This document shows, in pieces, positions 1-12,194 of a stretch of DNA of 64,000 bases. The notes beneath the pieces are model-generated. The model was not told the origin of the DNA, did no database searches, and worked only from the letters and a program-made list of their open reading frames with translations. Source of the stretch: Pelobates cultripes (lineage: Eukaryota > Chordata > Amphibia > Anura > Pelobatidae); NCBI GenBank assembly GCA_933207985.1, contig OW240916.1, positions 296,558,080 to 296,622,079 of the forward strand. The letters run 5' to 3'. The translations under genes were made by a program, and so were the position numbers. Numbering within the stretch: the first letter of the stretch is position 1; each line of letters begins with the position of its first letter.

Positions 1-62
1 GAAAACTTTTATGTAATGTCTGATGTTATACATCAGCTTGTCTGTTACCCTGAACAGTGCTG

Positions 63-561
63 TTGAAAAAAAATTATATGTGTGAATAGAGTAAGGAGCA
101 CAACCATAAATCTTTATTAGTGTGTGATAGTAAACTTGTCTTTATTTGGCAATTACATTTTTTGGAGCACATTTAACCTGTACAAGATGCAATTAATAAG
201 GAGAAGATGTTTGCATGATATTTCTTTCATTCATTTATTACGCATTGAGCGTTTATATTTGCCTATATCATTGCTTTTCTGGTAAATGCTTTTGAATAGC
301 ATGACTTTGTACCTCTGTGGATAATATTTAAAGAGACAGTCCTATAGTATATACCCATTTAATAAAGATTTTTTCATATATATAAAGATTTATGGTTGTG
401 CTCCTTACTCTATTCACACTGTTATGTAGTTTGGGTTCTTTAGGGGATAGAGCCTTATGTGGGTGAGCACCCAGTATTTATTATATTAGCCTTTTCCTGG
501 GGCTATTTTGTTGTTTAGTCGAGTGTGCCCGCCTTGTTTCATTTGAAAAAAAATTATATGT
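63..561. mobile_element. Retroposed insertion with 19-bp target duplication
   Basis: The 19-mer TTGAAAAAAAATTATATGT occurs at 63-81 and again at 543-561, bracketing 461 bp. Such a long A-rich direct repeat is typical of target-primed reverse transcription (LINE or SINE-like). Inside, 82-118 is the inverted complement of about 382-418, which suggests a 5' inversion as in twin-primed LINE copies. No coding sequence is recognisable and the family is not identified. Confidence 0.55.
119..208 (-). repeat. 90-bp repeat module, copy 1 (inverted partner at 1534)
   Basis: This block is the reverse complement of 1534-1623, with about 5 differences in 90 positions and no gaps. It sits inside the insertion at 82-542. 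Exon 8 lies between the two inverted copies. Confidence 0.8.
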
Positions 562-927
562 CATCAACAAGTTTAAATTAAAAATGTACATTATGTGAAG
601 ATATTTCTTTCCATCACAACCTTCTGCTCAAGCTTCGTAACTGTTACTTTGAGACATGTATTCAGATCACTACTTCAGGAGTTGACATCTGACTTTAGCA
701 GATCGCACAATGAAAGCCCATCGAGTAGTCTGGGTTGAACCTTAATCATTTGGGGAGACTTGATGGCCATCAGATTAATCATGTACATCAGTCTGCTTAT
801 TGGTATTCACAAAGTAAAATAGAGAAACTGTCAGAATACATAACAAACTTGATGTTGTAAAAGGGATCGTCAGAGGAGAACAACGTAACGTTTATTGTTT
901 CACTTTTTAGTAGGCACATTAACTTAC

Positions 928-1037
928 CGTGACAGCTCTTCCAGTTTTGACTGTGCAAACTCTAAGCTTTTCCTTTCTACATGTTCGTGAGGTGTGTGGG
1001 CCAGGAGCTCATGAAGTGTTATAATATACCGAGGTAT
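928..1037 (-). CDS. RASGRF2: RASGRF2 exon 8: DH domain, CR3 helix
   Basis: On the minus strand 110 bp encode 36 residues plus two bases of an Arg codon. They begin [20 protein letters not shown] and end at LEELS. This is the conserved CR3 region of the Dbl-homology (DH) domain, which helps contact Rac-type GTPases during nucleotide exchange. The acceptor is ...TTTTTTAG at 1038-1039 and the donor is GTAAGT just below 928. The exon starts in phase 0, matching exon 7 ending on a complete Gln codon. One substitution against the mammalian protein I remember (AQSK for AKSK) is conservative. The exon lies between the inverted repeats 119-208 and 1534-1623. The last DH helix is not in the window. Confidence 0.96.
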
Positions 1038-2790
1038 CTAAAAAATAAAGAAAAACAATATCTGTCATCATACACTAAATGCTGAATTGCCTCTCCGTGT
1101 ACCATTTATTAGTAATCTTCTGGCTCCTTTTGGTTTCCGCTGTATAATATTGATTCTCTGGATTTGACTTTGGATACATATTAGAGCATTAATGTACCCT
1201 TCGGGAAGGACTGATTTTGTGTGTTTTTAACTAGGATCTCCCTTTTTGGGTTTTCCTTTTTCTTAGGACTGATTTACTAGATTTGAGTTTGGATTGAATA
1301 TTTTACACAGTTTTAACTTATCCTCATTGGCACTTTGGTCTGGACATTCTATGTACTATTAATTCAGTGCCCAAGGGCACCTACCTTACAAGAGACTTGT
1401 TCACAGAGATTTGTATCTCCTTGCCTCAGGATTCCACCTACAAGATTCCATCTGAAGTTTATCTGATACAAAGCAACAACACAACATAGGAAGCGTAGGT
1501 ATGGAAAGTGTATGCTGGTATGTAACAGCCCTTATCTTCTCCTTATTCATTGCATCTTGTACAGGTTAAGTGTGCTCCAAAAAAGTTCATTGCCAAATAA
1601 AGACAAGTTTACTATCACACACTAAGAAGCACTTGTAGAACCAGTGCGAATTCCGTTCAAGAATAAAACCAAATGTGAGTCACCAAACCATTCACTGACT
1701 CTCTCTGAAACCAAATCTAAGTAGCCGGTTCTGCCCTCTGACATCTTTATTCATGGGCTGTTAGACTGAGATACAGATCACAGTAGCTAGTCCTGTTATT
1801 TGCCACTTGTAATGTCCACTTACAGTTTCCCAATGTTTTATCATATCCTATGTGGCGTTGCTTTTTATCTGGGACATGGCTCAGAGTGGCGTCTCAAGAA
1901 GTGCAGCAAATTAGGTCAGCATTTTCAGGCGATAAGTGTTACAATACTGTATTCCTGTTTTGTATTCCATCTGATACTAAACTTAAACACATGCTGTCTT
2001 TTTTTTGACAATATAGGAAGCTGCCTACAATAGCCCTATGGAGAAACCAACTTTATGAAGATAGTCTGGGGTACAGAAGATTTACAGTTTTAATACTGCA
2101 GTGTGACCAGGTGTTGTGTTAATATACAGCAACTTGAGGAAATCTAATGAGTAATTGTTTAGAAACAGGATAAAAAAAGTAAAGAAATATGATGACCATC
2201 TTTCTATTTTAATTTTTTTTATCGTCCTATTAAATTCCATATTAGATAATGTTATTTAATGTTGCACAATACATTCTGAAAAAACTAAAACATCCATGGT
2301 AACATGTATTGGTTCAACCCAAAGACAATTAAACAGGGTCTCATTGTGTAGAAGACATGTATTTATCTGAGAAGCATGACAAATGGTATAACCAAACAAT
2401 TAAAATGCTAGGGTGAACATACAAAAGAAATTATAAATGCGCGTTAATGAAAGGTTTTGCAGCTGCATTGACATTCAGCACAGAAAATAAACCTAACTCA
2501 AAGAAAACTAATCTGTGGCATCTGCTCTTACGCCCCTGTGTTGCCATTGAAAGACTTTGATAAATTATTTTAAAACGATATCGAATAGCTAGTCCACACT
2601 TGTTAAGACACAATGCAAACTATAAAATTAAACTCTCCATATAAAAGCGCTTTTTAATCTAATGGACCTTATCTAATGAATGAATGTAACTGTGGATAAT
2701 GAGTAATAATTCTGACATATCATTCTTTGTTCATTGGGTACATTAGCTGCAGAAGGTGATTGGCTAGGTATGAACAGGACAGAAATGTAC
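1038..2790 (-). other. RASGRF2: RASGRF2 intron 7 (1753 bp)
   Basis: Bounded by donor GTACAT at the exon 7 edge and acceptor TTTTTTAG at exon 8. It contains the second inverted copy of the 90-bp module at 1534-1623. I see nothing else I can name; short open frames near 1800 and 2431 show no protein signature. Confidence 0.85.
1534..1623 (+). repeat. 90-bp repeat module, copy 2
   Basis: Plus-strand copy of the block found inverted at 119-208. Similarity stops abruptly at both ends of the 90 bp, so this is either an independent insertion of the same family or an inverted duplication. It lies about 500 bp upstream of exon 8 in gene sense. Confidence 0.8.
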
Positions 2791-2984
2791 CTGAAACATA
2801 GGATAGGTTAAAAATGTCTCCAACATTCTCCCTTCACACGCTGGGTTTGCCTCGTATTGCTTGAGGAGTTTGTCGAAATCTCGGTTTTGCTTGCAGTTTG
2901 CCAACACTTGTAAACTATACTGATGATTCCGTACAAATTCTTGGTAGATGTTCAGCATCGGTAGCAGAATATCAAATAAGTCAG
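2791..2984 (-). CDS. RASGRF2: RASGRF2 exon 7: DH domain middle
   Basis: On the minus strand 194 bp supply the last two bases of the Ala codon begun in exon 6 and then 64 codons. They run from [17 protein letters not shown] through [18 protein letters not shown] to [10 protein letters not shown]. This is the CR2-to-CR3 section of the Dbl-homology exchange domain, almost identical to mammalian RASGRF2; [11 protein letters not shown] favours RASGRF2 over RASGRF1 (where I recall KHYEAKPDCEE). The acceptor is TTATTCAG above 2984 and the donor GTACAT below 2791. No frameshift or stop. It joins exon 8 in phase 0. Confidence 0.97.
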
Positions 2985-3010
2985 CTGAATAAAATAATGA
3001 AACAGGATTA

Positions 3011-3387
3011 GTGATGATCCGAACTGTTCGCCAAACGGTTCGTGAACGGTTCGCTACGAACGGTTCGCCACGGACTCATCATTGAGTAAACTTTGACCCT
3101 GTACCTCACAGTCAGCAGACACATTCCAGCCAATCAGCAGCAGACCCTCCCTCCCAGACCCTCACACCTCCTGGACAGCTCACTAAGAATGCAGCTTCAC
3201 AATGAATGTAAAATGGATGCTGTCCAGGAGGTGGGAGGGTCTGGGAGGAAGGGTCTGCTCCTGATTGGCTGGAATGTGTCTGCTGACTGTGAGGTACAGG
3301 GTCAAAGTTTACTCAATGATGAGTCCGTGGCGAACCGTACGTGGCGAACCGTTCGTGAACCGTTCGGCGAACAGTTCTGGACATCAC
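3011..3387. mobile_element. TA-flanked long-hairpin non-autonomous DNA transposon
   Basis: The element starts GTGATG and ends CATCAC, with a TA dinucleotide on each side (3009-3010, 3388-3389). Its two halves are inverted complements: arms of about 170 bp (roughly 3011-3180 and 3219-3387) around a loop of about 38 bp. The arm tips carry repeats of the motif GGTTCGYGAACGG, itself partly palindromic. It has no coding capacity. The TA duplication would fit Tc1/mariner-type mobilisation; the superfamily is inferred only. Confidence 0.7.
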
Positions 3388-5727
3388 TAAACACGATATT
3401 TCTGGTGATTCAGATTTTCAGAAATTTTTGCCAAACAGATTGACTGTACAGTTGCCCATTTATCAAAGAACAAGAGAAGATATTTTTTTTATCTTCTTTA
3501 AAAAAAATGTTTATTTTCTTTAAAAACTTCTTTAAAAGACATGAACTGTTCATTATATGATGTTTTAACAGCAATGTTTCTACATTGATGCAAAGATAAT
3601 GATTAGAGAAAAGAAATATGTCTATAAATTGGATGCTCACATTATACATTGTAAATATGACCCGATGAAGAAACCATACAATAATCAAGTAATTAAAAAA
3701 AAAAAATAGATTAAAAAAACAAACAAATTTAGGATTGCTCACCCTGTGCCTCTCTAACATTTTCTAAATTAAAAATTCAGTATTTTCCCTTAATAAAGGA
3801 AATCATACTGAATACCTACCGTACTGAAAAGGGCAAAACATATTTCTTACATTAATGCATCAGAGTTTTTTGTTTGTTTTGTTTGTTTGTTTTTAATTCC
3901 ACAATTATAAGAAGCTCTCGAAAGGGAGACCAAACGTAATGTACTCTTTGCATCAAAACCTTTGTAATAATGCTAAATTCTTATGGTATTTAGAGTGACT
4001 CTTTAACTAGGGAATTTCTAATCCAAATAAGTGGTGGTACTGGAAAAAATCCCCAATTGAATTTTTATTTCAATCTCAGCTATTTTTATCTAAAGCTTGC
4101 AAATCTCTGACATTTGACAGTTTAGCGAATATCTTTACATGTGTATTGGACTAACATTCAGTTGAGCTGTGGGACAACTGGTCAACTGTTTGTTTATTTA
4201 TTAAGGGAGAAAGTTACTTTTAAACCTTTCCTGTTTAAGTACATTCCAACAGAAAACCTTAAAAGGTTTTTTTTTTGGGGGGGGGGGGCGAATATTAACC
4301 AAATGAAAAGCTAAAAATAGGTAAACTCACAGAAAGAAATTGTGATGCAAAATCTTTTACACTAAAAGTAGGTTATTATTTACGTTTGCTTTCTTGAAAC
4401 AGTGTGCAAAAATGTCCTTATTTATTGTCAAGTAATATAAATGACTATTGTTATAACATTACCTAGAACACTCTGCAATGTACAAATGTGTATTTACTAT
4501 CTAACTACTGTGAAACACGTAGGTTAAGCCATGTATATTCTTCACCAAAATCAAATATAAATGCCGTTATAAATGGAATAAATACATACATATATCTGCA
4601 ATTTTCCTAGCAAGATATGACATTTAGTACAACAGCCTTTGGATTCATCTCATGTCACATAAGAATAAATGTCCTGGTGCTAAAAAAATATGAGATCTTG
4701 CAATGTATTTAATTTTTGTTGCTTGAAAGAAACTAAACAGATAACAGGGATATCATAGGGAAAAATCACATTATATAATATTGAAATATGGAAGCTACAC
4801 ATTTGTCAGTTATTAATTTTTTTTAATATTTTAGCGATCTCAAAAAGGCACTCTATAGGGTAGTTTGGAGTTTTCTCATGGGAGAAAACATGGGTTTGGG
4901 GACCGTACTTCTGAGATAAATCACCTCTTTAAACCCTCAGTCTGCATCTACATAAATAAAATCTTGTTATCCCCTTCTGTGCGCAAATGACACTTAAAAG
5001 CCCTTGCTTTTCACACTCATCTACGCCTTCCAGGACCAACCTCATCATTTCATTTTTACGTGTTACAAGTTGCTAATGTTATCATCTTTTTATTAGTACT
5101 TGCAATAAAAAAAGATCTACACAAAAAAATGACAAAAGAAAAATTACATAACTTCTAGCCAAATATATTTTACTATCAAAGGAACATACCAGGCACCATA
5201 ACTACTTAATCAAAATTTAGTCCGCATGCACTTCCTTACCTGAAGGGGTTAAACCGTTATCGAACAGTTTAAACCCAAAGGTGGCAAAATATCCGGATCT
5301 CCAATTCCCACATTGGCATCCAGACACTCCCCATGTTAACTGATGCTCTAAACCAATCAGTAGCACTCCATTCAGGAAAAAAAAGCATATACGTACATTT
5401 TAAAGAAGTTGTTATGGTGCCCAGAAACATAGAAACATAGAATGTGACCTTTGCCCCTCTTAAAAGCTGTTTTGGTGTTAGGGTAGATGGTTTCTTGCTC
5501 ATCCAAAGTTCCCACATACGATTCATATAGCACCTCTCATTGGGTCTGCTGTTATAGTAGCATACCAGCAGGTCTAGGTTCTCGTTTTATGTCCATGAAT
5601 AGTTTGTTCCTTTAATTCAGATTCTTCCTTACTAAAATCTACCTTGTTGTAATAATCTTTAACTTACTACAAAATCGTTAACATTGTTAATGCCAAAACA
5701 GTATGTTTCCAGGGTTTAAAACAATCA

Positions 5728-6037
5728 GGATTATTTACTAACGTGATAATTTAAAGTGACTTTGAAATTTAAGGGGAAAATTGCGGAAACATTTTTTTTT
5801 CAAAAAACTCAGCGGTGCTTCCAGTTCAGCTACCTAGGCTATAAATTTTAAATTCACTTTGAATTCTCATTGAATAGGATTATTCACTAAAGTGAGAATT
5901 GCTGGAATTTCACATGTTAGATAAAAATAGCTGAATTAAAAAAACTATCTAATTCAGTTCTGTTTTCAGTTGAGCTATTTTGGCCTGAAATTTAAAACTT
6001 TGAATTCCCCACAATTCTCACCTTTGTGAATAATCCC
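5728..6037. repeat. Two adjoining short TIR elements (GGATTATT family)
   Basis: Two units abut: 5728 to about 5877 and about 5877 to 6037. Each begins GGATTATT(C/T)ACTAA and ends with the inverse (GTGAATAATCC in the second). Both have AT-rich cores with internal inverted repeats, typical of MITEs. Relatives occur at 29057-29208 and, in pieces, near 46135-46215 and 60640-60692. No target duplication could be fixed because the units share a boundary. Confidence 0.55.
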
Positions 6038-6219
6038 AAATATGTACCATATGCCTAGGCTCTGGGGTGTATCAATGTAATATTTTATATTGATCAACTC
6101 AATCGTGAGCACCAAAGAATTGTGTATATATTCATCAATTTAATGAATAACCTTAACACTTGGCAGTTCATTTTGCAATCTTCCATTATTTACAAGGGTT
6201 TCCAAAAAGAACGACATAC

Positions 6220-6299
6220 CTAATATTAGAGTAGGCCAATTAGTGATTCTTGCTTTCAATCCTTGGTGAAATATCTCATGAAGAAACATGATGGTTTCA
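6220..6299 (-). CDS. RASGRF2: RASGRF2 exon 6: DH domain segment
   Basis: On the minus strand 80 bp complete a Ser codon with one base (AG from exon 5 plus T), then encode 26 residues, [18 protein letters not shown] followed by TNWPTLIL, and end with the first base of an Ala codon finished in exon 7. This is the segment after CR1 of the Dbl-homology domain. The acceptor is CTTTTAG and the donor GTATGT. Reading straight past the donor would give Gly instead of Ala, so the splice is needed to restore the family sequence LILADLFD. Confidence 0.96.
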
Positions 6300-8674
6300 C
6301 TAAAAGAGACAAAAGAAGAAAGAAAATGATAAAATGTAATTGTGCCCTCACATTCCAACCCCATTTATTATTACAAAAATAGATAAAATCAGGATGTCAC
6401 CAGGGAAAAGAATGGTGAAAACATAAACATCATTTCTATTGTTTCTAACTAATATATTAATAACACAAAAGCTATGAAACAGTGAAAGCCATTAACAAGT
6501 CTCGAAAAGTAATATTGTTGTTGGACGGTATTCAAGGGTTATAAAACAAATAGATGAAGATTAATTGGCCCCACAACTCAGATTTGGCTTTCACTAAATC
6601 ATCAGCGAATGGTCTCATAGATTTATCAAAGTGAGGGAACCACACAAACAGAAATTTTATTTTTCACTCCATTATGTATTATTTGTATGTTTCATAAAAT
6701 ATACAGTATTCTTTGACACATCTAGTACATTGTGTGAAGGCAAGGTTTGCTGTGCCTTTACAGCTAGAATTAGGATATATTTATCATTACACCCATCTTG
6801 ATGTAGACAATATTAAATGGAGGAAGTAAAATGTAATGCAGAAAAATTGCTGACAAACCTTCCAGGGGAGCTTAAGCACAAATCACATTAAATATTACTT
6901 CTTGAATTAGTTAATGACTCTTTGTGCTTGCCTCATGGTTGATATAAGTAGCTAGTGTCCAATGGTCTTTATGGATCGTAACCCATCATCTTCCTTCTAG
7001 GAAAACATTAGAGATTGCAAACTACACATAGAATGCTTATCGGAAAGGTCGGAATGTGAGAAGGCCAACGTTTCCTGACTTATCTTGATTTTCAAAAATA
7101 GGCATCAACTTTCTCCCACTTTAGCTCCTTTAGGGAAAACCTGGAATTTTGAGAATCTTTCCATGTTACATGTGTGTTTGCGTGACTGCGCATGTGTGTG
7201 TCTGCGCCATAGTGCCTGTCTTTCTCTGTGTAGGCAGTGGGGAGGGAGGCGGGAAGAGGTATCAGTAAATATGACACTGTGTGACTAAATTAGATCCAAA
7301 ATAAGGTCCAACATTTTATTTGTTTATTAAAAGAAAGAAAAAAAATGAAATGACCTATTGTGACCTTACATTCATTTTTATCAAATATGTAAAAGGAAAT
7401 ACCACCATAATGTATAAACCTTAATTATAAGAGACTTTAAAGAAAGTGTATGCAGAAATGAAATAGAGTCAAGGACGTAAAGTCACATTTTAAATAGGCT
7501 GGTGATTTCTCAGGCAATTCACCTTGTCTCACCTCCCATTATCTTTACAAATGATGTTCTATTCTCTCCTTTGAATATGTCACATACTTAACTTGCTAAC
7601 TCTGGCACTCTAGGCTTATCATTATTAAAGACAAATTTAATATAAAATTAAATATATTTTAACTTGCTCATAGTCTTTAATGGCAATAGTAATGGTTTGT
7701 GAAATGTACAATGTGAATGGCTGGAATAGCACAGACTGGCTCTGGGACATTATGTCTCTTCCCATGCACAATTTTTTTCACAGCAACTTTTTTTTTTATT
7801 GGGGATGGTAAGTAACCATTCAACAATCAAGGGGTTCAGAAATACTGGTGTTGCAATGAGGTTCATTCTGTTTTTAACTCAAGCCATAGGGTAATTAATT
7901 GCAATAGGTAAAACTGCAAGCAATTTAGCATTAGTGAACAGAGAGTTTTAGGATGTCTTTATGACTGTATATTTTGTGAATCTTATAGTAGATGTGCATC
8001 AAGTAATTAGCATGGTAGAGCAGGGTAGTGGAATAATTTATAGTGCCACATAACATTTTTTGTTTGCCCCAAACTGAAGGGCAGGTTAGATACCAGATCC
8101 CCATATGTAACAAAATAAAGCAATTAAATGAACCTGTTGTTTACCTATAATCTAGCAATGAGACAGCCTTTTCTCCGAAATCCAGTCCACCTCTGCTGAG
8201 GTCATCAGGCTTAATGACAATTTTGTACAATCAAATGTTTCTCATTGTTGTGGACTTAACATGCGCGTGTGGCAATCGCTGCAATGTGCCAATCAAATGC
8301 TTCTCAGAGAAGCATTGAATCTGTTGCTAGTGCTACTGTACTAATTAAATGTTTGACATCCTCATGGAATGCTTGAGGACACTGAATGCCAAGTGCAGAG
8401 TCTGGCTAGGTTCTCATTGTGGAAACACTATCAATAGGTTGTCAGGGTTACATCCACTAGATGTGCCTTTGGCCAAGCAATGAAAATTATTATTGTATAT
8501 CAGAAATAAGAATGTTTTACATTGCGAGAGCAAAACAGCAGGGTCACTGCATGAAGACCACTTGATTGGTCCTTTAACAGACCACATTCCTCTATCTTTG
8601 CCAAGCAATTTGCTCTTACCTTAAAGAGGAGAGAGGGTAAAGCTTCAGGATTTGTGTTTCCTTTTATAGAAACC

Positions 8675-9535
8675 TGCTCAATGAGCTTACATGCTAGAGG
8701 GAGTGGGGTATAGTGACACAAGGGGTAATAGTAGGGATAACAAAGTAGGTTGCTACAAAAGTATTCACTGAGTGCTTAGTAGGTCATTTTTGACCGTTGC
8801 AGGAGAGGAGTCAGGGTGTGGGGATGAAAAGCTGTTAACAGTTTAATTGATACGCTTTCCTGAAGAAGTGATTTTTTTAATGATTTTTTTTTTTAAGAAA
8901 TGGAGACTGGATGAAAGTCTAACGGAAAAGTGAATGGAGTTCCATAGAAAAGGTGCAGCCCTGGAGAAGTCTTGAAGGCGTGCATCAGAGGTGGGAGTGC
9001 GGACAGAGGATAGACGTAGGTCTTCGATAGAGCGCAAGAGCCTAGACGGAACATACATGTGTATTAGGGAGAATAGGTAGGTTGGAGCAGCATTATGTAG
9101 GGACTTGTAAGCAAGCACCATAATTTTAAATTGAGATCTTTATCTTACTGCAAGCCAATGTAGGGACTGACAGAAGGGGAAGGCATGAGACATGCAGGAG
9201 GACAGGAAAATGAGCCTCGCCGCTGAGTTAATTATAGATTGCAAGGATGAAAGTTGAGAACACGTAAGACCACTGAGAAGGAGGTTGCAGTAGTCAAGGT
9301 AAGAGAGAACAATGGTATGGGCCAGCACCTTAGCTGTGTATGGTGTTAAATATGGGTGGATGCGAGCTGTTTTTGAGATAGAAGCTGCAGGATTTGGCGA
9401 TCGACTGGACATGAGGGGTGAAGGAGACATCAAAGTCAAAGAGAACACCTAGGCAGTAAGCCTAGGAGGTAGAGGTGATGGTAGCACCATTGACTTGGAG
9501 GGAGACAGACACAGGAGTATCAACACAGTTGGGAA
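8675..9535 (-). mobile_element. 5'-truncated L2-like LINE, 3' half
   Basis: Minus-strand translation, in two frames, shows the C-terminal part of a non-LTR reverse transcriptase: HVQSIAKSC-like start, then AHTIVLSYLDYCNLLLSGL, SSLQSIINSAARLIF, and after a frame change MVLAYKSLHNAAPTYL and FLWNSIHFSVR. The order matches L2-clade elements of fish and frogs. The 3' untranslated part (8675-8840) carries the phrase GAGCTTACATGCTAGAGGG, also present near 16087-16105. Several frame shifts and stops show that it is dead. Confidence 0.75.
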
Positions 9536-9599
9536 GCTGTAATTAGTTAAACAATCAGGAAGAAACAGGACTGTGCCAATTTCTAGAGACATTCTTCAA

Positions 9600-11650
9600 G
9601 CAAGCAAAAATAATTTAGGGGTCTGGATTGTCCTTGTAATTTCAAAAAGGCTTATTTCAATAGGCTAAGGTTATCTCTATAACTAATTGATTGGCAGGAA
9701 CTATTCACTGGCAGAAGCACAAAGAATAATCAGAGGTATTGAGTAAATTCTTTAAAAGTACATTAAATATGAAAGAAGCAAACTAAAACTAATGTGGCTA
9801 ACTAAAACTGTCAGCCAAGTAAAAACAATCAGAAAAGGGCAATCAAAACATTTAAATTATAGGGATTAATACCATCCTATAACACAGCATAAGCATGGCA
9901 ACAGGGCTTCCAAACCGGCAATTTAATGGGCTGAACTATAAAATGAAAAGCTAAATGAAAGCCAAAAATAGACCAAAAGACCAACACCAAAACATTTTTA
10001 AATACATCAATGACAAAAAATTTTGAGAGTGAATATGTTGATCCTTTGGAATTTGAGATATGTGTAAACCAAGGAGGATCAGACCAAAGCAGAAAATATA
10101 AATGTTTTTTTTTTCTTCAGTACATACCACGTAGAATCTGTGGTTGGAGATTTGTAAAACCCTGTTACAAAGGCCCTCATAAACAATTAAAGTTAAACAA
10201 TTAAAGCTCCATGGTCAGATGGTATGCACCCACAAGTACTTAGAGACCTTAGTGTAAGATTCTTTTCTTTCAGGAATTATACCGGAAGATTGGTGAAAAG
10301 CAGATGTGGTGCCTATATTTAAAAGGGTTCAAAGCTTAACCCTGAAACTACAGACCTATGAGCTTAACTTCTGTGGTTGGGAAATTATTTAAAGGGCTGT
10401 TACGGGATAATATTCAGGAATTTATATTGAACAATATAATTAGTAGGAATCAACAATGTTTTATAAGAGACAGGTAATGTCAAATTAAGTTAATTGCGTT
10501 CTTTCAAGAAATTGGTAGAAATATACGACAGGGTGTTACAGTGGATTTGATCTACTTAGATTTTGCTGTGGCATTTGAAACAGTTCCACACAAAAGGTTA
10601 CATTAAAACTGAAATCACCTTGTTTAGATTGAAATTCTGTTTTTGGATAGAACATTGGCTAAATGTTAGAGTGCAAAGAGTATTTGTAAATATAACATTT
10701 TCAAATAGAACAAAAGTTGTAAGTAGAGTGTGTCAGGGTTCTATCTTGGGTTCACTTTTTTTTATTTATGTAATCTTTATTAAAGATTAACCTTTCTTTA
10801 CACTGTTTATAAATGAGCTTGACATGGGCATTGAAATTCAACGTTTGCATATGGCATAAAACTAGGTAAGATAACACAGTGCAGTCTAAACATAATATAA
10901 ATTCTGGGGAACTGGGCAGACAAGCTGCAGATGATATTCAATGCAGATGAACGCAAAGTCATTTATTTATTTATATTGGAAACCACAAAAAATGTATACA
11001 TGAAATAAGGTTGAGTTACAGACAACATTAAATGAAAAGGACTTGAGAATAATTATAGACATCTAAGTCCGATATTGTAAAGGCTAGTAAGGTGCTGTCA
11101 CATATAAAAAAGCGGTATCGATTCATGAGGTCAAAATATATTTTTGCCTCTTTATAAGACACTGGTAACAGCCCCACCTTAAATATGCCATACAGTTTTG
11201 AGAACCAGTTTGAAAGAAGGATATTGCAGAACTAGAAAAAATGTAGAGCAAGCTACAAAATTAATAAGGGGGATGGAAAACATTTGTTGTGAAGAGAGGC
11301 TGGAAAACCAATTTGTTTTCTTAAAAAGAATTTAGTCTCCGAGGGAATATTACAACACTAAACAAGTATATATACGATCAGTACAAACTGCTATGAGCTA
11401 GTGTGTTCATTAGCAGCAATACACAACAGACATTCCAGTATCCATTGAGACTGGAAGAAAGATGTTTTCACTTACAACAATGGAAAAGGTTCTTTACGGT
11501 AAGAACAATTCTCTACCCAAAGAGGTTGTCTTGTCAGATTCTATAGATATGTTGTTGTTTTTTTAAAATATAAGCACTATGTATATGAACAGGATGTTGA
11601 TCCAGGGTAAAATACCTTGTCAAATCTAGAGAAGCAAAACAACTTGAAAT
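9600..11650 (+). mobile_element. Degraded CR1/L2-like LINE
   Basis: Plus-strand fragments line up in the order of a CR1/L2 second ORF. A pre-RT segment near 9950-10060 (KTFLNTSMTKNFESEY-like) is followed by IYLDFAVAFETVPHKR at about 10550 (RT motif A, normally FxKAFDxVxH), RVCQGSILGSLFF at about 10730 (motif B region), and ATKLIRGMENICCEERLEN at about 11255 near the C terminus. Numerous stops and indels. The similar C-terminal text in the copy at 59144-59761 supports one superfamily. Confidence 0.65.
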
Positions 11651-12194
11651 CTACTCCTACTGTTCCTTTCTCTTTTTCATTTTTATTCAATCAAGCTACA
11701 TTATGGACAGGGGCTGCTTAACAGTTGATACCTTATTTCCCTGCATGGTGCCTATTGTGGTGAGCAGAATGATAGGAGATTTATGGAAGGTGAAATAGGC
11801 ATTTATGGAAGCCTAGCCTCTTAATTAACATTGGTGAATAGGTTTCTATCCTATGACCGACAATGTTACTACCATTAATCTCTGTATGAGCCTAAGTCTG
11901 AAAGACAGATTGATACATGAAGATCTGCAAATGCAACTATCTATAAGCACAAAATATAAATGGACAAAATAATTATTTATTTCTTTTTTGTCCAGATATG
12001 TCAGATTCACCGGGCCTTTAGGGCTGCTGGCTTATGGAACATTAGAGAAAAGGGACAAAAAATTATCCAAGGGTGTACCAGCAAGTATCAGATATATACA
12101 TAACTGCACCACGAAGCAAGACTATGGCGGTACAGATTAATGCAATTAAAGACTTGGCTGTGGCTGCATCTTCCTATTCTAGCATAATCTAGAT

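Larger units (their letters stand above)
1..927 (-). other. RASGRF2: RASGRF2 intron 8 (partial)
   Basis: Intronic sequence downstream (gene sense) of the GTAAGT donor of exon 8. The next expected exon, encoding the end of the DH domain, was not found, so it lies off the left edge. The interval holds a retroposon-like insertion at 82-542; 562-927 looks unique and I see no feature in it. Confidence 0.8.
2985..6219 (-). other. RASGRF2: RASGRF2 intron 6 (3235 bp)
   Basis: Contains a TA-flanked hairpin transposon at 3011-3387 and a tandem pair of short TIR elements at 5728-6037. A small piece near 5407-5434 (repeated ACATAGAA) resembles the 8-bp tail of CR1-like LINEs. A T10-G10 homopolymer run lies at about 4268-4288. 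The stretch 3390-5700 is otherwise unremarkable AT-rich DNA. Confidence 0.8.
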
